Part shown: one piece after another, positions 30,914 to 31,870 of the stretch
Layout of the letters: each line of letters begins with the position of its first letter
Numbering within the stretch: the stretch's first letter is position 1
From: JAFAHD01 sp035654355
Lineage (GTDB): Bacteria > Vulcanimicrobiota > Vulcanimicrobiia > Eremiobacterales > Eremiobacteraceae
Direction of reading: 5' to 3'
DNA length: 31,870 nt
Assembly (NCBI GenBank): GCA_035654355.1
Contig: DASRXC010000171.1
Coordinates: forward strand, 1 to 31,870
The notes under the pieces: model-generated
Seen by the model: only the letters and a program-made list of their open reading frames with translations
What the model was told of the DNA's origin: nothing
Databases searched by the model: none
Position numbers and translations under genes: made by a program

Positions 30914-31870
30914 GTCGAAAGCGTTCCGACGGCAGGCGCCGGCGTTGGCGCCTGCCCCGATGACGAGCGCTTGGCCCAGTCGATGCGCGCGGTCAGTTGC
31001 ATCGTCACGAAGAGCGTCAGGATTGCGCCTACCGTGATCGCCAAACCGCTCGAACCTTCATTGAATAACGCGAGCGAGAAAAGAATCAAATAGAAGACCT
31101 GGGCAAGACCGGCTTCGACTGACGCAAAGCGCCAGCCGACAACGACGCGCAGATACGTCACCGTCAGAAACATGGATACAATGGAGCACAGCGCAAAGGC
31201 TGTGCCGATCGGTAGGCGGTCGACCGTGTACGCGAAGAGCAGGTGGAACGAGAAGAACGCCGCCGCGAGAAAGAAGAAGTTCATCGGGTGCAGGTCCACC
31301 CGGCGGATCGTCACGATGATGAACATCACGAAGAAATAGAACAAGAGCGAAAGAGGCGCCCAGAACGTAATGCGCTGTGCGAGTGGACCGGGCTGCAGGC
31401 GTTGCGGCAATACCATGCCGATGCCGCGCCCGGCGACGAGATCGCGATAGTCCCAACCAAGTCGCCATCCGCTGGGGGTCTTGCTCTCCGTGGTCGGCGC
31501 GAGCGTGCCGCCTGGGAAATCGATTGCGTTGAAATCGGTCGTCATCGTCAGCGCGAAATCATGGACCCCGTTGACACCCGCACCGAACGAGTAGGACCAC
31601 GTTCCAACGCCGCGTGAACGATACGACACGCCTAATTCGGTCGAGTGATGCGGACCAACGGGAAGTTCTGCGGTGACTTGTCCATCAGTGACTGTTGTCA
31701 CGACTGGGTGGCGATCCACGAGGACGCGTACGTCATCATAGATCGCCCCATCGCCCGGCAGCGGAAAGTGAAGCGTCAGGACGGCTGCATCGCTCGGGTT
31801 AAGGGTGCGGTATGTGCCGGCGAATGCGACCGCGTAGGTGTTGTACCACAGCAGACCTTTGCGACGTTCG
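30910..31870 (-). CDS. CreD-like inner-membrane protein (5' end beyond window)
   Basis: At least 319 residues; the frame is open to the window edge, so the start is missing. The visible N-terminal part (RRKGLLWYNTYAVAFAGTY, TLHFPLPG, AIYDDVRVLVDRH) is a beta-rich extracytoplasmic domain of the CreD kind. It is followed by about five helices (ITFWAPLSLLFYFFVMFIIV, MNFFFLAAAFFSFHLLFAY, TAFALCSIVSMFLTVTYL, FYLILFSLALF, LAITVGAILTLFVTMQL) and a short Ala/Pro tail. CreD family members affect envelope stress and beta-lactam tolerance, but the biochemical role is unknown. A GTG at 31719 is only an internal start. Confidence 0.65.
   Translation of the reverse strand, partial: ERRKGLLWYNTYAVAFAGTYRTLNPSDAAVLTLHFPLPGDGAIYDDVRVLVDRHPVVTTVTDGQVTAELPVGPHHSTELGVSYRSRGVGTWSYSFGAGVNGVHDFALTMTTDFNAIDFPGGTLAPTTESKTPSGWRLGWDYRDLVAGRGIGMVLPQRLQPGPLAQRITFWAPLSLLFYFFVMFIIVTIRRVDLHPMNFFFLAAAFFSFHLLFAYTVDRLPIGTAFALCSIVSMFLTVTYLRVVVGWRFASVEAGLAQVFYLILFSLALFNEGSSGLAITVGAILTLFVTMQLTARIDWAKRSSSGQAPTPAPAVGTLST

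Noticed and set aside
1..31870. CRISPR arrays, tRNA or rRNA genes, transposases, integrases and attachment sites
   Set aside because: No spaced repeats, cloverleaf-like sequence, IS ends or recombinase genes were seen on either strand.

Overview
This is a GC-rich window with dense coding on both strands. It contains no rRNA, tRNA, CRISPR array or insertion sequence that I could recognise. The organism looks like a flagellated or secretion-competent diderm: there is a FliE/FliF/FliH/FliI block and a probable outer-membrane beta-barrel protein. The mix of flagellar genes, DUF3105 proteins, an MntR/MntH pair, lactate utilisation LutABC and a CopC/CopD module would fit a poorly cultured lineage such as Eremiobacterota (WPS-2). 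That placement is a guess from gene content, not a result.

Layout. 1-4286 (+): end of a flagellar/type III export operon, fliE(partial)-fliF-fliH-fliI-lytic transglycosylase. fliG and fliJ are absent from their usual places, and the FliF tail carries a FliG-like segment. 4290-7491 (+): a zinc/manganese ABC uptake operon (binding protein, ATPase with a His-rich N-terminus, permease) ending in its own Fur/Zur-family regulator. It is preceded by a clear sigma70-like promoter whose -10/+1 region is covered by a 25-bp palindrome. 7561-9573 (+): mntR-mntH behind a second large palindrome that contains the mntR start codon. 9644-10953 (+): two tandem DUF3105 paralogues, one membrane-anchored and one a lipoprotein.

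10958-14242 (-): a copper-type operon of outer-membrane protein, CopC, and a CopD-cytochrome c-thioredoxin-like triple fusion. 14417-16717: a small membrane protein, a TlpA-like thioredoxin split by a single-base frameshift, a divergent MauE/DoxX-like protein and an exported cupin, which together look like extracytoplasmic redox functions. 16858-20511: a 2,4-dienoyl-CoA reductase-like SDR divergent from lutA-lutB-lutC. 20563-23966 (-): an SRPBCC protein, a MoeZ-type ThiF-rhodanese, an aquaporin and a two-domain sulfurtransferase, a sulfur-transfer neighbourhood.

24033-30913 (+): a small Pro-rich protein, a MocR-type regulator, P5C dehydrogenase (proline catabolism), a small membrane protein, then a tightly overlapping trio of FAD oxidoreductase, SRPBCC cyclase-like protein and FabF-type ketosynthase. 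This trio looks like an orphan lipid/polyketide module. 30910-31870 (-): a CreD-like membrane protein that runs off the window.

The strongest leads are the CopD-cytochrome-redoxin fusion with its partner outer-membrane protein, the FliF with a FliG-like tail, the FAD/cyclase/ketosynthase trio, and the two metalloregulator operators that contain start codons and suggest leaderless or operator-coupled translation.
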